Made by a program: the position numbers and the translations under genes. 64,000 nucleotides of DNA from DASPHG01 sp035629775 (lineage in GTDB: Bacteria > Actinomycetota > Thermoleophilia > Solirubrobacterales > Thermoleophilaceae): assembly GCA_035629775.1 (NCBI GenBank), contig DASPHG010000051.1:1-64000 (forward strand), written 5' to 3'. A model generated the notes under the pieces. That model saw only the letters and a list, made by a program, of their open reading frames with translations. It was not told where the DNA came from and did not search any database. Within the stretch, counting starts at the first letter, position 1; each line of letters starts with the position of its first letter. Shown here piece by piece: positions 1-8,222 of the stretch.

Positions 1-730
1 GCACGCGCAGGATGTACTCGGACGCGTACGGCGCCCCTCCGACGACCACGAGGCTCATGCCGCGCGTCTTCTCGGTCGGGATGCGCGACCACGCCTCGAC
101 GAGCAGGTGCGGATTGTTCTCGGGCTCGAGCCGCCCCACGAACAGCACGTACTTGCGCGGCTCGAGTCCCAGCCGCTCGAGCGTTCCCGTGCCGGTCTCC
201 TCCGGCGCCTCCGCCCCGTAGGGCACGACCCCGATCCGCTTGCCGAAGCTCGACTCGAAGATCCGCGCGACGGCGTGCGAGTCGGTGATCGCGCGCGTGG
301 CCATCCGCGGCGAGACGCGCTCCGCCCAGCGCAGGTAGGTCTTCGCGAACCGGTTCCACTTGCGCCGGTTCGAGTCGAGCCCGTCGATGTTGATCAGGGT
401 GGGGATCCCGCTGGCGCGCGTGATCACGCACAGCGGGCTGTTGCCCGCGATGAAGAACAGGGCGACGTCGGGCTTCAGGACGTACGCCGTGTGCAGGGCG
501 GACAGGAAGGTGTGGACGAAGGTGTCCAGGTACTTGTTCCTGATCGTCGGCAGGTGGATCAGCTCGGCGCCCTTCCAGCGGCTGATCGACGGATCGACGA
601 CGTGGGGGCGACAGTAGACGGAGACCCGGTGGCCGCGGGCGACGAGCCGACTCGAGATCTGCTCGACCGCCGTCTCGAAGCCGCTGTAGCTGGCGGGGAT
701 CCCGCGCGTGCCGAGAACGGCCACGTTCAT
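1..730 (-). CDS. DUF1972/GT4 glycosyltransferase (partial, C-terminus cut by window edge)
   Basis: The visible 243 residues begin MNVAVLGTRGIPASYSGFET, the start typical of rhamnosyl/galactosyltransferase-like proteins with an N-terminal DUF1972 domain. A GT-B acceptor half follows, and then the start of the nucleotide-sugar half (KYVLFVGRLEPENNPHLLVEAW). It probably adds a sugar to a lipid-linked or surface glycan in the cytoplasm. The ATG overlaps the stop of the upstream glycosyltransferase as ATGA, so it is translationally coupled as third gene of a leftward operon (methyltransferase, GT4, this gene). The catalytic E-x7-E region lies beyond position 1. The family is clear; donor and acceptor are not. 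Confidence 0.88.
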   Translation of the reverse strand, partial: MNVAVLGTRGIPASYSGFETAVEQISSRLVARGHRVSVYCRPHVVDPSISRWKGAELIHLPTIRNKYLDTFVHTFLSALHTAYVLKPDVALFFIAGNSPLCVITRASGIPTLINIDGLDSNRRKWNRFAKTYLRWAERVSPRMATRAITDSHAVARIFESSFGKRIGVVPYGAEAPEETGTGTLERLGLEPRKYVLFVGRLEPENNPHLLVEAWSRIPTEKTRGMSLVVVGGAPYASEYILRV

Positions 731-1785
731 CGCGTGCGTCCTTGCATCGCGGCCAGCGTATAGGCCTCCTCGTGCAGGCGGGCGCTCTCGTCCCAGGAGA
801 AGCGGCGGGCGCGCTCGCGCCCCCGGCGCGCCAGCTCGGCGCGCAGCTCGCGCTCGTCGTGCAGCCGCGCCATGCCCGCGGCGAGCTCGTCCGGCGCGAC
901 CAGGAGCGCCGCCGGGCCGCACAGCTCGTGCGTGCCGGGGTTGCGCACGGCCAGCACCGCGACACCGGCCGCCATCGCCTCGGCCAGGGTCAGGCCGAAG
1001 CCCTCGTCCGCCGAGGAGTGGACGAGCGCGGCGGCGCCGCTCAGGAGCTCGCGCAGCCGCTTTGCGTCGGGGCGCGGCTCGCCGACGATCCGCGGTTCGC
1101 CGTTCGCGCGCCCGGCCGCGCTGCCGGCCAGCACCAAGGGCAGCGCGTCCGCGCGACCGGCCGCGTAGCGGCGGTGTGCCTCGAGCAGGGCGGGCACCCG
1201 CTTGCGCGGCTCGTCGTCGCCGACGTAGAGGAAGTGCGCCGGCTCCCCGCCGGAGGCGGCATCGCCCGGCAGCGCCTGACCTGGACCGTGCGGCGCGACG
1301 ACCACCTTCTCCGGGTCAGCCCCGAGGATGCCGACCGCGTCCGCCCCGGCGGCGCGCGATACGCAGATCACCGCACCGGCCCGGCGCGCGGCCGCGCGGT
1401 GGCGGCGACGCGCGAGCAGGCGCCATACGCGCCCGAAGCCCTCCGGTAGGTGCTCGAAGGCGAGGTCGTGCACGGTGATCACCTGTGCGCACGGGGCGCG
1501 CCACATCCACGCCGGCAGCGGGTGATGGATCACGTCCGCGCGCGCGCGTCGGGCGCGCGCGCGGAGGCCGACCTGAAGCCACATCACGTCGAGGACGGCG
1601 TTCACGCCGCTCCACAGGACGCGGTGGCGCGCGCGGCTTCGGCCGGGCGCCGGCCGGCGGCGGCGGCGCGTCTCGACGACCTCCAGGTTCCCGCGTGCCC
1701 GCAGCGCCGCGACGAGGTGCTCGATGTAGACCGCCGTGCCCGAGGGGCCGCGCGCGGCGAAGCTCGTGTCGATCAGGACGCGCAT
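727..1785 (-). CDS. GT4-family glycosyltransferase
   Basis: A 352-residue GT-B glycosyltransferase. It starts MRVLIDTSFAARGPSGTAVY and has a donor-site segment (VVAPHGPG, then HFLYVGDDEPRKRVPALLEA). The E-x7-E-like region is DEGFGLTLAEAMAAGVAVL near residue 275. I chose the ATG that begins the conserved strand; a longer reading frame upstream lies inside the neighbouring methyltransferase. The gene sits 11 bases after that methyltransferase and overlaps the next glycosyltransferase by 4 bases, so the three form one leftward operon. It probably transfers a hexose or deoxyhexose onto an oligosaccharide intermediate; the specific sugar cannot be read from the sequence. Confidence 0.88.
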   Translation of the reverse strand: MRVLIDTSFAARGPSGTAVYIEHLVAALRARGNLEVVETRRRRRPAPGRSRARHRVLWSGVNAVLDVMWLQVGLRARARRARADVIHHPLPAWMWRAPCAQVITVHDLAFEHLPEGFGRVWRLLARRRHRAAARRAGAVICVSRAAGADAVGILGADPEKVVVAPHGPGQALPGDAASGGEPAHFLYVGDDEPRKRVPALLEAHRRYAAGRADALPLVLAGSAAGRANGEPRIVGEPRPDAKRLRELLSGAAALVHSSADEGFGLTLAEAMAAGVAVLAVRNPGTHELCGPAALLVAPDELAAGMARLHDERELRAELARRGRERARRFSWDESARLHEEAYTLAAMQGRTR

Positions 1786-1796
1786 CCGGTCCTTAT

Positions 1797-2342
1797 CTAA
1801 CGGGATGCGACCGCGAACAGCCCGCTCCCCCGGCGCCGGAGCTCGACGACGTCGAACCCCATCCGGTCGAGCAGGGTCCCCAGAGTCCGCCGTGTGAGGA
1901 AGCGCAGGTGCGGCGAGAGCGGGTCGGGCGTGCGCATCCACGCCCGGTGGGCGGGCGTCGTCACCGCCAGGCGCCCGCCGGGCGCGAGCACGCGTCTGGC
2001 CTCGGAGAGGAAGAGCTGGAGGTCGTGCACGTGCTCGAGCGCCTCGGTGCAGACGACCAGGTCGAATGCGCTGTCGGCGAAGGGCAGCGGCGCGTCCGGC
2101 TCGACCTCGACGGCCGCCGCCTCAGGCAGCCGCCGCCGCGCGCGCTCGAGCGCGACGGCCGAGACGTCCGCGAGCGTCAGCTGCTCGGTCGGGATCGCTG
2201 CCGAGAGCACGCCGTCCCCGCACCCGATGTCGAGCGCGTGCCGGGCCGGCGCGAGCGCGGCCACCCAGTCGCGCAGGACCCTTGGCCCGCGCGTGCGTTC
2301 GGGAACGAGCTCCCACAGCTCGTCTTCGTAGCGGCTGCCCAT
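1797..2342 (-). CDS. class I SAM-dependent methyltransferase
   Basis: A 181-residue Rossmann methyltransferase. The SAM-binding glycine-rich motif is ALDIGCGDGVLSAAIP near residue 38, followed by the acidic strand end (LTLADVSAVAL) and the motif-IV region (FDLVVCTEALEHVHDLQLFL). This layout matches the Methyltransf_11 group. It is probably a sugar or glycan O-methyltransferase, judging only from being first in a leftward operon with two glycosyltransferases. The gap to the divergent glycosyltransferase is just 17 bases, so the two opposite promoters must overlap or lie inside coding sequence. Confidence 0.85.
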   Translation of the reverse strand: MGSRYEDELWELVPERTRGPRVLRDWVAALAPARHALDIGCGDGVLSAAIPTEQLTLADVSAVALERARRRLPEAAAVEVEPDAPLPFADSAFDLVVCTEALEHVHDLQLFLSEARRVLAPGGRLAVTTPAHRAWMRTPDPLSPHLRFLTRRTLGTLLDRMGFDVVELRRRGSGLFAVASR

Positions 2343-2359
2343 GTAAGCATGATGCCGCC

Positions 2360-3436
2360 ATGTCCCTTCGCGTACTCGCCGTGGCGCAGGCGGCCGCCGG
2401 CGGCGGCGCTGAGCTCGTCCTCCTGCGGCTCGCCCCTGCGCTCGCCGACCAGGACGTCGACCTCCGGCTGGCCGTGCCCGCCGAGGGTGGTCTCGCGCGC
2501 GCCGCGCGGAATGCGGACATCCCGGTGGACGTGCTGCCGATCGGCCCGCTCCGCCGGGGCGGGTGGCCGCGCGCCGTGCTCGCCTGGCCGCGCGCGCGCC
2601 GGCTCGTCGGGCGCGAGCGCCCGGACGTGGTGTGGCTGAACGGCGTCGTCCCGCAGCGGCTCGTGCCCGCGCTCGGCGACTCGCCCTGCCTGCTCCATCT
2701 GCACGACCTCGTCGAGCACCGCCCGCTCATCTGGCGGAGCGCGCGCTTCTGGCGCACGGTGCGCCTGGCGGCGTGCGACTCGGACGCCGTGGCGCGCGCG
2801 GCGGCCGCGCATGGCGCCCCGGCCGAGCGGCTTCGGACCGTCCGGGTGCCGATCGACACGCCCGATGCCGCCGCCCGGCCGGAGTGGGCCGACGGCCGTC
2901 CGGTGGTCGGGTTCGTGGGGCGGATCGAGCCGCGCAAGGGCGTGCTCGACCTGCTGGTCGCGGCGGCAGCGCTCGCCGAGCGAGTGCCGGACGTGCGCGT
3001 CGTCATCGTGCGCGGGCCCGACGTCGATCCCGACCGCGACTACGAGAGCCGCGTCCGCGCCGCCGCGGATGCGCTCGGCGACCGCGTCGTGACGATCGGG
3101 CCGGTGGAGGGCGCCGCGCGGCTGATGCCGTGGTTCGACGTGCTGTGCGTGCCCTCGCTGCGCGAGCCCTTCGGAACGGTGGCCGCCGAGGCGCTCGCGG
3201 CCGGCACGCCCGCCGTCGTGACCGACTCCGGGGGAATGCCCGAGTACGTCACGGCCGGGCGCAGCGGCGAGGTGGTGCCGCCGGGCGACCCCGAAGCGCT
3301 GGCCGCGGCGCTCGAGCGGGTGCTCGCCCGGGCGGACGAGATGGCCGACGCCGCGCGCGCGGACGCCGCGCGGTTTGCGACGCCAGGGGTCGCCCGCGAG
3401 ATGGCCGCGCTCCTGCGCGAGGTGGCCGCCGCGTGA
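2360..3436 (+). CDS. GT4-family glycosyltransferase
   Basis: A 358-residue GT-B enzyme starting MSLRVLAVAQAAAGGGAELV. The donor half carries VVGFVGRIEPRKGVLDLLVAA and the E-x7-E-like segment REPFGTVAAEALAAGTPAVV. The ATG was chosen because it begins the N-terminal strand and is the only start compatible with the divergent methyltransferase. The last codons overlap a GTG start of another glycosyltransferase (GTGA). The GAEL(V) N-terminal signature is common in enzymes that process mannose-like lipid-linked glycans, but the acceptor is unknown. Confidence 0.88.
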   Translation: MSLRVLAVAQAAAGGGAELVLLRLAPALADQDVDLRLAVPAEGGLARAARNADIPVDVLPIGPLRRGGWPRAVLAWPRARRLVGRERPDVVWLNGVVPQRLVPALGDSPCLLHLHDLVEHRPLIWRSARFWRTVRLAACDSDAVARAAAAHGAPAERLRTVRVPIDTPDAAARPEWADGRPVVGFVGRIEPRKGVLDLLVAAAALAERVPDVRVVIVRGPDVDPDRDYESRVRAAADALGDRVVTIGPVEGAARLMPWFDVLCVPSLREPFGTVAAEALAAGTPAVVTDSGGMPEYVTAGRSGEVVPPGDPEALAAALERVLARADEMADAARADAARFATPGVAREMAALLREVAAA

Positions 3437-4437
3437 GGGTCGCACTCGACCTGCGCGTGCTGGACGACCCGGCCACGGCCGAGCGCGGCCTCGGGCGCTA
3501 CGCCAAGGAGCTGGCGGCGGGGCTGCGCGAGGTGGGCGCGGACGTGACCGAGCTGCGCGGGCTCCGCCGGCCGCCGGCGCCGGCGCGCGTGGCCGAGCTG
3601 TGGGAACAGCCCCTGCTGGGCCGCGACGCGCGCGCGGCAGGCGCCGACGTCCTCCACAGCCCCTCGGTGGAGCGCACGACGCTGCGCCCGCGCGTCCGGT
3701 ACGTGGTGACGCTGCACGACCTCGTGCCGCTCAAGCACCCGGAGCGCTACCTGCGCACCGGGCTGAAGCACCGGCTGCGGTACGCCGCGATCAGGCGCGC
3801 GACGCGGGTGATCGTGCCGGCCGCGGCGGTCGCGGACGACGCGCGCCGGCTGCTCGGCCTCGAGCGGCTGGACGTCGTTCCCTACGCGCCGGCAGATTTT
3901 CTGCGGCCGGTCGCGGATCCGCGCGGCGCGCTCGGCCGGCTGAAGCTTCCCCAGCGCTTCCTCCTCTGGGTCGGCGGCCTCGACCCGCCCGACGCGCGCA
4001 AGGGGCTCGCTCCACTGGCACGCGCAGTCGCGGCCGGGGACGGGCCGCCGCTCGTCCTGGCCGGCCGCCACGACGAGCACGGAGCGCGGCTGGGCACGCC
4101 CGGCCGCGTCGTGCTGGCGGGGCGCGTGAGTGACGCCGAGCTCGCGGCCCTCTACTCCGCCGCGGACGCGCTCGTGCTGCCCTCCGAGGAGGAGGGCTTC
4201 GGGCTGACGCCGCACGAGGCGCTCGCGTGCGGGACGCCCGTCGCCGCCTACGACTTGCCGGTCCTCCGCGAGACGCTCGCGGACAACCCCGCCGTCCGCC
4301 TGGTCGCGCCGGGCGAGCCGCAGGCCCTGCTCGCCGCGGCCGCCGAGCTCGCCGGGCGGCCGGCGAGCGGGGCCGGCCGGACCTGGGCCGACGTGGCGCG
4401 CGACACGATCGCGGTGTACGAGCGCGCGCTCAGCTGA
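3433..4437 (+). CDS. GT4-family glycosyltransferase
   Basis: A 334-residue GT-B protein starting (V)RVALDLRVLDDPATAERGLG. It has the glycine-rich RGLGRYAKEL loop, HSPSVERTTL and VVTLHDLVPL in the N-terminal half. The donor-site signatures are LLWVGGLDPPDARKGLAPLA and EEEGFGLTPHEALACGTPV. The GTG start overlaps the previous stop as GTGA, so the two genes are coupled. It resembles mannosyltransferase B-type enzymes of polysaccharide loci. Its 3' end overlaps by 8 bases the end of the convergent membrane protein. Confidence 0.88.
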   Translation: MRVALDLRVLDDPATAERGLGRYAKELAAGLREVGADVTELRGLRRPPAPARVAELWEQPLLGRDARAAGADVLHSPSVERTTLRPRVRYVVTLHDLVPLKHPERYLRTGLKHRLRYAAIRRATRVIVPAAAVADDARRLLGLERLDVVPYAPADFLRPVADPRGALGRLKLPQRFLLWVGGLDPPDARKGLAPLARAVAAGDGPPLVLAGRHDEHGARLGTPGRVVLAGRVSDAELAALYSAADALVLPSEEEGFGLTPHEALACGTPVAAYDLPVLRETLADNPAVRLVAPGEPQALLAAAAELAGRPASGAGRTWADVARDTIAVYERALS

Positions 4438-5809
4438 GCCCGCGCAGGAGCGGGCGGCCGACGCGCACGAGCGCGACGGCGAGCACCGCGGTGCCGACGG
4501 CGGCGAGCGGGACGCCGCCCCAGCCGAGCTCGCGCACGACCGTCGCCTGCCAGACCGCGAGGTGGCGGCGGTAGTCGTCGTCATAGGAGTCGGGTTCGTC
4601 GACCGCGTCGACCGAGCTGCGCGCCAGCTCCGGAAGCTCGGTGACCTGGCGGACGATCTTCGGGCCGTCCGCGTCGGGGTCTCGGTCGAGCAGCTGCGCG
4701 CCGACGGGAGCGAGGACCGCGGCGAAGGAGATCGCGAAGCCGGCTGCGAACAGGGCGAGCGCCGCGCGCGTCCGGCGCGCGTTGCGGTCGATCCACGGCG
4801 CGAGCGTGACGAGCAGCAGCGGGATCGCGGGCACAAGAAGCCGCGGCCCCCAGCTCCATCCCCCCATCCAGGAATGCCAGGTGGCGGCGAGCGCGAACGT
4901 GACGGCGAAGACGGCTCCCACCACCCCGGCCGTCACGCGCTCGCGCCGCCAGAGCCACGTCAGCGCGAACGGAACCAGCACCACGGCGGGCGCGAACAGG
5001 AAGAGCGACTTCTCCGGCGAGAAGAGCAGGCCGCTCGCGCCCTCGAAGAAGGGCGTCGTGAAGCCGGGGTCCGCCGGGTCCTTGTAGCCGAACTCGAGCG
5101 GGTCATCGAAGCGCGCGAGGTTGTACGCCACCGTGGCCGCGGCGGCCACGGCGAGCGGCGGCAGCGTGCGCAGGACGCCGGCGGACCCGCCCCCCCGGAG
5201 AAGCAGGAACGCCCACAGAAGCGGCGCGAACGCGGCAGCCTGCGGGCGTGCGCAGATTGCGAGCGCGAGCGCCGCGCCCGCGTGCAGCTCGCGGCCGGCC
5301 AGGGCGCGCTCGAGCATGACGACGAGGCCCAATGCGACGATCGGCTCGCTGAAGAAGTCGCGCCCGTACGGCAGGAGGTAGGTGCCGAACACGGCGCCGC
5401 CGGCCACGAGCGCGGCGGCCGGTCGCGGTGCGCCCAGCCGCCTGGCGAGGAGAAACAGCGCGGCGACGAGCGCGCCGGCGACGAGCGGCATGAGCGTGGC
5501 CGCCGCGGCGGCCTCGAGATCCCCGAGCCGGCCCGTAACGAGCCCGATCGGCTGTACGAGCGCGACCGGGAGGACCGACAGGAGCGGCAGGAACAGGCCG
5601 TACTTCGAGTAGTGGCGGCCGTCCTCGCCCTCGACGCCGACCTCCGCGGGGACGGCGAGGGAGCCATCGTGCACCACCGACTGCGCCACGGCGAGCATCG
5701 AGCTGCCATCCAGGATCGTGATCTCGGCCTGGCCCAGCAGCAGGAAGAGAAGGCAGGCCGTGGCGCCGAGCCTCACCGCGAGTCCGCGGTCCTCCTGGGC
5801 CGGCTCCAT
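4430..5809 (-). CDS. multi-pass GT-C-like membrane protein
   Basis: A 459-residue integral membrane protein with about ten hydrophobic segments. An early extracytoplasmic loop (AEITILDGSSMLAVAQSVV, then HYSKYGLFLPLLSVLPVAL) resembles the first loop of dolichyl-phosphate-mannose mannosyltransferase-like and ArnT-like proteins. A middle segment reads TYLLPYGRDFFSEP. The ATG giving MEPAQEDRG is preferred over a TTG three codons upstream. It may transfer sugar from a polyprenyl-phosphate donor on the outer face of the membrane. It stands alone on the minus strand between rightward glycosyltransferases. The family is moderately sure, the substrate unknown. Confidence 0.7.
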   Translation of the reverse strand: MEPAQEDRGLAVRLGATACLLFLLLGQAEITILDGSSMLAVAQSVVHDGSLAVPAEVGVEGEDGRHYSKYGLFLPLLSVLPVALVQPIGLVTGRLGDLEAAAAATLMPLVAGALVAALFLLARRLGAPRPAAALVAGGAVFGTYLLPYGRDFFSEPIVALGLVVMLERALAGRELHAGAALALAICARPQAAAFAPLLWAFLLLRGGGSAGVLRTLPPLAVAAAATVAYNLARFDDPLEFGYKDPADPGFTTPFFEGASGLLFSPEKSLFLFAPAVVLVPFALTWLWRRERVTAGVVGAVFAVTFALAATWHSWMGGWSWGPRLLVPAIPLLLVTLAPWIDRNARRTRAALALFAAGFAISFAAVLAPVGAQLLDRDPDADGPKIVRQVTELPELARSSVDAVDEPDSYDDDYRRHLAVWQATVVRELGWGGVPLAAVGTAVLAVALVRVGRPLLRGLS

Positions 5810-5832
5810 CGCCCGCAATCTAGCCTGCCCGG

Positions 5833-6525
5833 ATCGGCGTTTCCTTTCTCATACCGGCCTACAACGAGGCCAGCACGATCAGGGAGGTCCTGGAACGGAT
5901 TTCCGCGCTCGGCCTGGACGCCCAGATGATCGTCGTGGACGACGGCTCCGCGGACGACACGGCGACCGTCGTCGAGGAGTACGCCCGGGGCCGCGACGAC
6001 GTCGAGCTGCTGCGCCGGCCCCACCGCGGCAAGGGGGCGGCCGTCCGCGCTGCGATCCCGCAGATGACGAAGGAGATCGCGGTCATCCAGGACGCCGACA
6101 TGGAGTACGACCCCGCCGACGCGGTGCGCCTGATCGAGCCGATCGAGAACGGCGTCGCCGACGTCGTCTACGGATCGCGTCTGCGCGGGGGAGCGCCCCA
6201 GCGCGCATATCTCTTCTGGCACCTCGTGGGCAACCGCTTCCTCTCGCTCCTCACGGGCGTCCTCTACAACACGACGCTCAGCGACATGGAGACCGGCTAC
6301 AAGGCGTTCCGCGCGGATGTCCTCCGCTCGCTGCACCTCACCCAGGACGACTTCGGGATCGAGCCCGAGGTCACCGGCGAGGTGTGCCGGCGCAAGCTGC
6401 GCGTCTACGAGACCCCGATCGCCTACTACGGCCGCACCTACGCGGAGGGCAAGAACGTGACGTGGCGCGACGGGTTCAAGGCGATCCGCGTGCTGGTCGA
6501 AGTGCGCCTCCGCCGCGGGCGCTAA
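5833..6525 (+). CDS. GT2 family glycosyltransferase (DPM1/DPG synthase-like); start codon unclear
   Basis: A GT-A fold enzyme of about 230 residues. It shows SFLIPAYNEASTIREVLERI, the VVDDGSADDT motif, a donor-site DADMEYDP (DxD-type) and a C-terminal ETGYKAFR/YYGRTYAEGK pattern. These match polyprenyl-phosphate mannose/glucose synthases, so it would supply lipid-phosphate sugar to GT-C enzymes such as those in this locus. An in-frame TAG at 5821 precedes PARIGVSFLIP, and no ATG, GTG, TTG or CTG lies between. The coordinate given is an ATC. The first ATG (5926) would remove the essential first strand. It ends 4 bases into the convergent GT2 gene. Confidence 0.82.
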   Translation: MGVSFLIPAYNEASTIREVLERISALGLDAQMIVVDDGSADDTATVVEEYARGRDDVELLRRPHRGKGAAVRAAIPQMTKEIAVIQDADMEYDPADAVRLIEPIENGVADVVYGSRLRGGAPQRAYLFWHLVGNRFLSLLTGVLYNTTLSDMETGYKAFRADVLRSLHLTQDDFGIEPEVTGEVCRRKLRVYETPIAYYGRTYAEGKNVTWRDGFKAIRVLVEVRLRRGR

Positions 6526-7367
6526 CGGTACGGCGTGCGGCGGCCGAGGGCGGCGCGCGCCAGCGGCACTCGCACCAGCTGGAGCAGCGCCCGCTCCCGC
6601 CCGCGCAGCCGCACCAGCGCGTCGGCCCGGCGGAGCGCGTCGGCGGCCTCCGTGTACCGGCGCTGCCTGATCCGCCCACGCGCCAGCAGGACGAGGTCGC
6701 GTGACTCCGCCCGCCTCCGGCTGTCCTCATCTACGAGCGCACCATGAGCGGCATGCACCTTCGACATCGACTCCGCGAGCGCCGCAACGTCGGCCGTCAC
6801 GCCGCGCGCGTGGCGGCGGTAGCGGATCCGCGCGGCGGGCTCGCATACGAACGCGCCGCCCTGCGCGAGAAGGCGGAGCCACAGGTCCCAGTCGGAGGCC
6901 AGCGGAGCCGGCCCGGCGAAGCCGCCCGCGCGCTCGAGCGCGTCGCGCCTGACGAGGACACTGGACGTCGGAATGGGGTTCTCCGCGTACAGGACGGGCG
7001 CCAGGTCGGCGGCGTGGTGGAGGCCGGGCGCGAGCTCGGGGAGCTCCTCACGGCTCGCGTGGCCGTCGTCACCGATCACGGTGGCGCGCCCGAAGCAGAG
7101 CACGGCCTCGGGGTGGCGCGCGAGCGCTTCGCGCTGGACGGCGAGCTTGCCGGGCTCCCAGGCGTCGTCGGCGTCGAGGAGCGCGATCCAATCGCACTCG
7201 CCGAGCCGCCCGAGCGCCGCCTGACGGGTGGCGGCCGGCCCCGCCCCGTGCTCGTCCTTCACGACCGCCTCGGCGTCGGGGGGCAGTTCCTGGGAGCGCG
7301 CCGAACGCAGCGCGTCGTCGAGGAACGGCGCCGGCGGCCGCACCGGCACGATCAGCCCAATCTGCAT
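6522..7367 (-). CDS. GT2 family glycosyltransferase
   Basis: A 281-residue GT-A glycosyltransferase. It starts MQIGLIVPVRPPAPFLDDAL and carries WIALLDADDAWEPGKL as DxD donor-site region and ASDWDLWLRLLAQGG as the acceptor-side motif typical of family 2. The ATG is the first start before the conserved strand. It is transcribed leftward as a single gene. A 33-base gap separates it from the divergent phosphatase gene, and it overlaps the end of the convergent DPM1-like gene by 4 bases. The Arg-rich C-terminal 60 residues are likely a membrane-surface tail. Substrate is unknown. Confidence 0.85.
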   Translation of the reverse strand: MQIGLIVPVRPPAPFLDDALRSARSQELPPDAEAVVKDEHGAGPAATRQAALGRLGECDWIALLDADDAWEPGKLAVQREALARHPEAVLCFGRATVIGDDGHASREELPELAPGLHHAADLAPVLYAENPIPTSSVLVRRDALERAGGFAGPAPLASDWDLWLRLLAQGGAFVCEPAARIRYRRHARGVTADVAALAESMSKVHAAHGALVDEDSRRRAESRDLVLLARGRIRQRRYTEAADALRRADALVRLRGRERALLQLVRVPLARAALGRRTPYR

Positions 7368-7400
7368 TCGCCAAGTGTTTCGGGTTAGCCTCGCGGCCGC

Positions 7401-8222
7401 ATGACTCCCGCCGATCAGGACTGGCTCGCCATCTGCCGCCGCGCCGCGGCGGGCGTCGAGGCGGCGCTCGAGCGCTACCCGAAGATCGCCGACCGCTCGG
7501 TCGCGACCGGGGGGCGCGGCGAGGGCGGCGACCGCACGCTCGTGATCGACACGGCGGCCGAGGACGCGATCTTCTCCGAGCTCGAGGCGGTCGGAGTCGG
7601 GCTGACCGCCGTGTCCGAGGAGCGCGGCCAGGTGCCGATCGCCGGCGGCGGCCCGATCCACGTGGTGATCGACCCGATCGACGGCTCGCGCAACGCGAAG
7701 CGGCGGATGCCGCTGCACGCGGTATCGATCGCCGTTGCCGAGGACAACACGATGGGCGGTGTGGCGTTCGGCTACGTGAAGGATCTCGGCTTCGGCGAGG
7801 AATGGTGGGCGCAGCGCGGCGAGGGCGCGTACCTGGACGGCGAGCGGCTGCCGGAGCTTCCGGCGGACGCAGAGCTCGAGCTGCTGGCACTCGAGATGAT
7901 CCGCCCCCAGCACGTCCTCAGCACCGCCGAGGCGCTGGAGGCGACCGGCGCGGCGCGGCTGCGCGCCATCGGCTCGGTCGCGCTCTCGCTCTGCTTCGTG
8001 GCGGCGGGGCGCTTCGACGGACTGGTCACGCTCGCCGACTGCCGCTCGGTGGACGCCGCGGCGGGCCAGCTGATAGTCCGCGAGGCGGGCGGCGCGGTCG
8101 CATTCCCCGGCGCGGCCGACGACCCGCTCGACACCGGCCTCGGCCTCGACATGCGCTCGCGCCTGATCGCGGCCGCGACGCCCGCCCTGGCCGACCGCCT
8201 GACCGGCGTCGGCGCGGATTGA
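7401..8222 (+). CDS. inositol monophosphatase / bisphosphate nucleotidase family phosphatase
   Basis: A 273-residue member of the FIG superfamily of Mg-dependent, Li-sensitive phosphatases. Visible metal-site elements are SEERGQ (Glu of the first site), DPIDGSRN and DCRSVDAAAGQLIVREAGG. The usual DPIDGT and WDxAAG motifs are changed to DPIDGS and SVDAAAG, so the final motif keeps Asp but lacks Trp. Candidate substrates are inositol-1-phosphate, sugar phosphates or 3'-phosphoadenosine 5'-phosphate. It is the first gene of a rightward run of six coupled glycan genes, which favours a sugar-phosphate role. Which substrate it uses is inference. Confidence 0.82.
   Translation: MTPADQDWLAICRRAAAGVEAALERYPKIADRSVATGGRGEGGDRTLVIDTAAEDAIFSELEAVGVGLTAVSEERGQVPIAGGGPIHVVIDPIDGSRNAKRRMPLHAVSIAVAEDNTMGGVAFGYVKDLGFGEEWWAQRGEGAYLDGERLPELPADAELELLALEMIRPQHVLSTAEALEATGAARLRAIGSVALSLCFVAAGRFDGLVTLADCRSVDAAAGQLIVREAGGAVAFPGAADDPLDTGLGLDMRSRLIAAATPALADRLTGVGAD

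Noticed and set aside
5926..6525. GT2 gene starting at the ATG at 5926
   Set aside because: It would remove SFLIPAYNEASTIRE, the first strand and nucleotide-binding segment of the fold.
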